64,000 nt of DNA from Neoaquamicrobium microcysteis (lineage in GTDB: Bacteria > Pseudomonadota > Alphaproteobacteria > Rhizobiales > Rhizobiaceae). Position numbers and translations under genes: made by a program. Shown here one piece after another: positions 63,105 to 64,000 of the stretch. The notes under the pieces are model-generated. The model was not told the DNA's origin, ran no database searches, and saw nothing but the letters and a program-made list of their open reading frames with translations. The stretch is from assembly GCF_008180155.1 (NCBI RefSeq), contig NZ_VSZS01000065.1, positions 186,001 to 250,000 on the forward strand, read 5' to 3'. Positions within the stretch are counted from its first letter, which is position 1; each line of letters starts with the position of its first letter.

Positions 63105-64000
63105 ATGAGGGTCAATGATTACACCGCCGGGCAGGGCGCTATGCCGCGCTGGCTGCGGCTTGCCCTGATTTTCGTGGCTACCTTCGCGTTTGCATTCGGT
63201 GCAGTGCAGCTGGCGCGAGCGAATGGCGATGCGATCCAGATTGCCTCGGGCGCGCACTCGGTGGTCAAGATCGCCAGAGGAAAGCCGCGCACCATCCGCA
63301 CCGCAAGCCCGTTTTACGAGATCGTCGTCGGCGATCCGAACGTCGCCAACGTCTCGCCGCTCACCGACCGCACTTTCTACGTTCTGGGCAATGCGCTCGG
63401 CACGACAGGGCTGGCGCTCTTCGACGAGAACAGGCAGCTCGTCGGTACGGTCGATATCGAGGTGACGCTGGATACTCAGCGCCTGGCCAGCACCATCCGC
63501 GAGGCGGTGCCCGGCAGCGACATCAAGGTCAATTCCGCTAATGGCCGCCTGCTGCTTTCCGGTTCTGCGGAAGATGCCGTGGCGGCCGAGCGGGCGCAGA
63601 ACATCGCCGCGCGCTTTGCGGGCGAAGAAGAGATCATCAACTCGGTCGACATCTCGTCCTCCCAGCAGGTGCAGCTCAATGTGCGCTTCGTCGAGATCAA
63701 CCGTCAGGTCGGCCATGAGCTCAGCGCCAGCATCGGCGTCAGCTATGTGGGGCCCGGCGGTGAGATCTCGTTCAACTCGAGCCCGCGGGCCGGCTCTTCC
63801 ACAGGGGTCAGCGACATCATCGGCCGCTATGCATCGGGCGGTTTTTCCATAGACGCGGCCATTCGCGCGCTCGAGGATCGCGGCGTGGCGCGTCGCCTCG
63901 CCGAACCCAACCTGATCGCACGATCGGGCGAGCAGGCGAGCTTCCTCGCAGGTGGCGAGTTTCCCATTCCCGTCGCTTCCGACGGCGACAAGATCACCGT
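63105..64000 (+). CDS. cpaC: Flp pilus secretin CpaC (partial, cut by the window end)
   Basis: The reading frame is open from the ATG at 63105 to the window end (298 codons and two bases), so the C terminus is missing. A signal-anchor region (LRLALIFVATFAFAFGAVQLARA) is followed by the RcpA/CpaC pilus N-terminal domain with IRTASPFYEIVVGDPNVANV and the secretin entry NVRFVEINRQVGHELSASIGV. The later part, RLAEPNLIARSGEQASFLAGGEFPIP, is the conserved start of the secretin core. It would form the outer-membrane channel of the tad system. Confidence 0.93.
   Translation, partial: MRVNDYTAGQGAMPRWLRLALIFVATFAFAFGAVQLARANGDAIQIASGAHSVVKIARGKPRTIRTASPFYEIVVGDPNVANVSPLTDRTFYVLGNALGTTGLALFDENRQLVGTVDIEVTLDTQRLASTIREAVPGSDIKVNSANGRLLLSGSAEDAVAAERAQNIAARFAGEEEIINSVDISSSQQVQLNVRFVEINRQVGHELSASIGVSYVGPGGEISFNSSPRAGSSTGVSDIIGRYASGGFSIDAAIRALEDRGVARRLAEPNLIARSGEQASFLAGGEFPIPVASDGDKIT

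Noticed and set aside
1-64000. CRISPR arrays, insertion sequences, prophage or integrative elements
   Set aside because: No spaced direct repeats, transposase, integrase or terminal repeats were seen; gene order is core-like throughout.

Overview
The window looks like a contiguous piece of the core chromosome of a high-GC alphaproteobacterium of the Hyphomicrobiales (Rhizobiales), most like the Phyllobacteriaceae (Mesorhizobium, Nitratireductor, Aquamicrobium). The reasons are the gene set and order: popZ next to valS, an ExoR-type Sel1 regulator, argS-SPOR-nagZ-scpAB-tatABC-serS-surE-pcm-nlpD, a fused secDF, TrmFO instead of a SAM-dependent TrmA, hom-glpX-recJ, and a DUF1127 gene followed by CCUCCUCCC hairpins. 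There is no insertion sequence, phage gene, integrase or CRISPR array. Coding density is high, and most long antisense ORFs are GC-driven shadows.

Layout. 1-6.1 kb: tRNA-Cys (cut by the edge), a PCMT-like methyltransferase, a TolC-type outer-membrane channel, the polar organiser PopZ and ValS. 6.1-11.7 kb: TerC, IlvD, ExoR, then XthA and ErpA on the minus strand. 11.7-20.5 kb: dNTPase, ArgS, a large acidic SPOR-domain membrane protein, NagZ and ScpA-ScpB. 20.5-27.8 kb: an ABC ATPase, TatABC, SerS, SurE, Pcm and an NlpD-like lipoprotein. 27.9-34.6 kb: a DUF815 AAA+ ATPase, then YajC-SecDF followed almost without gap by homologues of two mitochondrial complex I assembly factors (DUF498/NDUFAF3 and squalene-synthase-like/NDUFAF6), an anchored hypothetical and a sterol-desaturase-family enzyme. 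34.6-38.3 kb: TrmFO, the DUF1127-plus-hairpin unit, and a DUF2157/GDYXXLXY membrane pair. 38.4-48.1 kb: tRNA-Leu, trigger factor, PhaC, a small lipoprotein, an AlaC-like aminotransferase, homoserine dehydrogenase, GlpX and RecJ. 48.1-53.4 kb: patatin, HisI, FolE, a NifU-N-like protein, YidD and ThrS. 53.4-64 kb: a secreted triple-repeat protein, nitroreductase, flavin reductase, a divergent flavoprotein/Rrf2 pair, a MaoC/CoA-lyase pair, DUF2336, ParE and the start of a tad (Flp) pilus locus (cpaB, partial cpaC).

Functional themes. Several clusters concern the envelope and protein export (Tat, Sec/YajC, YidD, TolC, SPOR, NlpD, NagZ), chromosome organisation (PopZ, ScpAB, ParE), and translation (four tRNA ligases, two tRNAs, TrmFO, Tig).

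The most striking non-coding structure is at 36111-36224 on the minus strand. Directly behind a 46-codon DUF1127 gene lie three consecutive hairpins with unrelated stems, each showing CCUCCUCCC (an anti-Shine-Dalgarno sequence) in its loop; the third is also the transcription terminator. It matches the 'cuckoo'/CcsR-type sRNA arrangement as I remember it. The second notable point is the tight linkage of YajC-SecDF with two putative respiratory complex I assembly factors. Other items worth checking are several perfect palindromes upstream of tolC, terC, nlpD and glpX and upstream of the gene at 33215, an upstream ORF overlapping the exoR start, a NifU-N protein lacking key ligands, and a secreted protein built of three tandem repeats.
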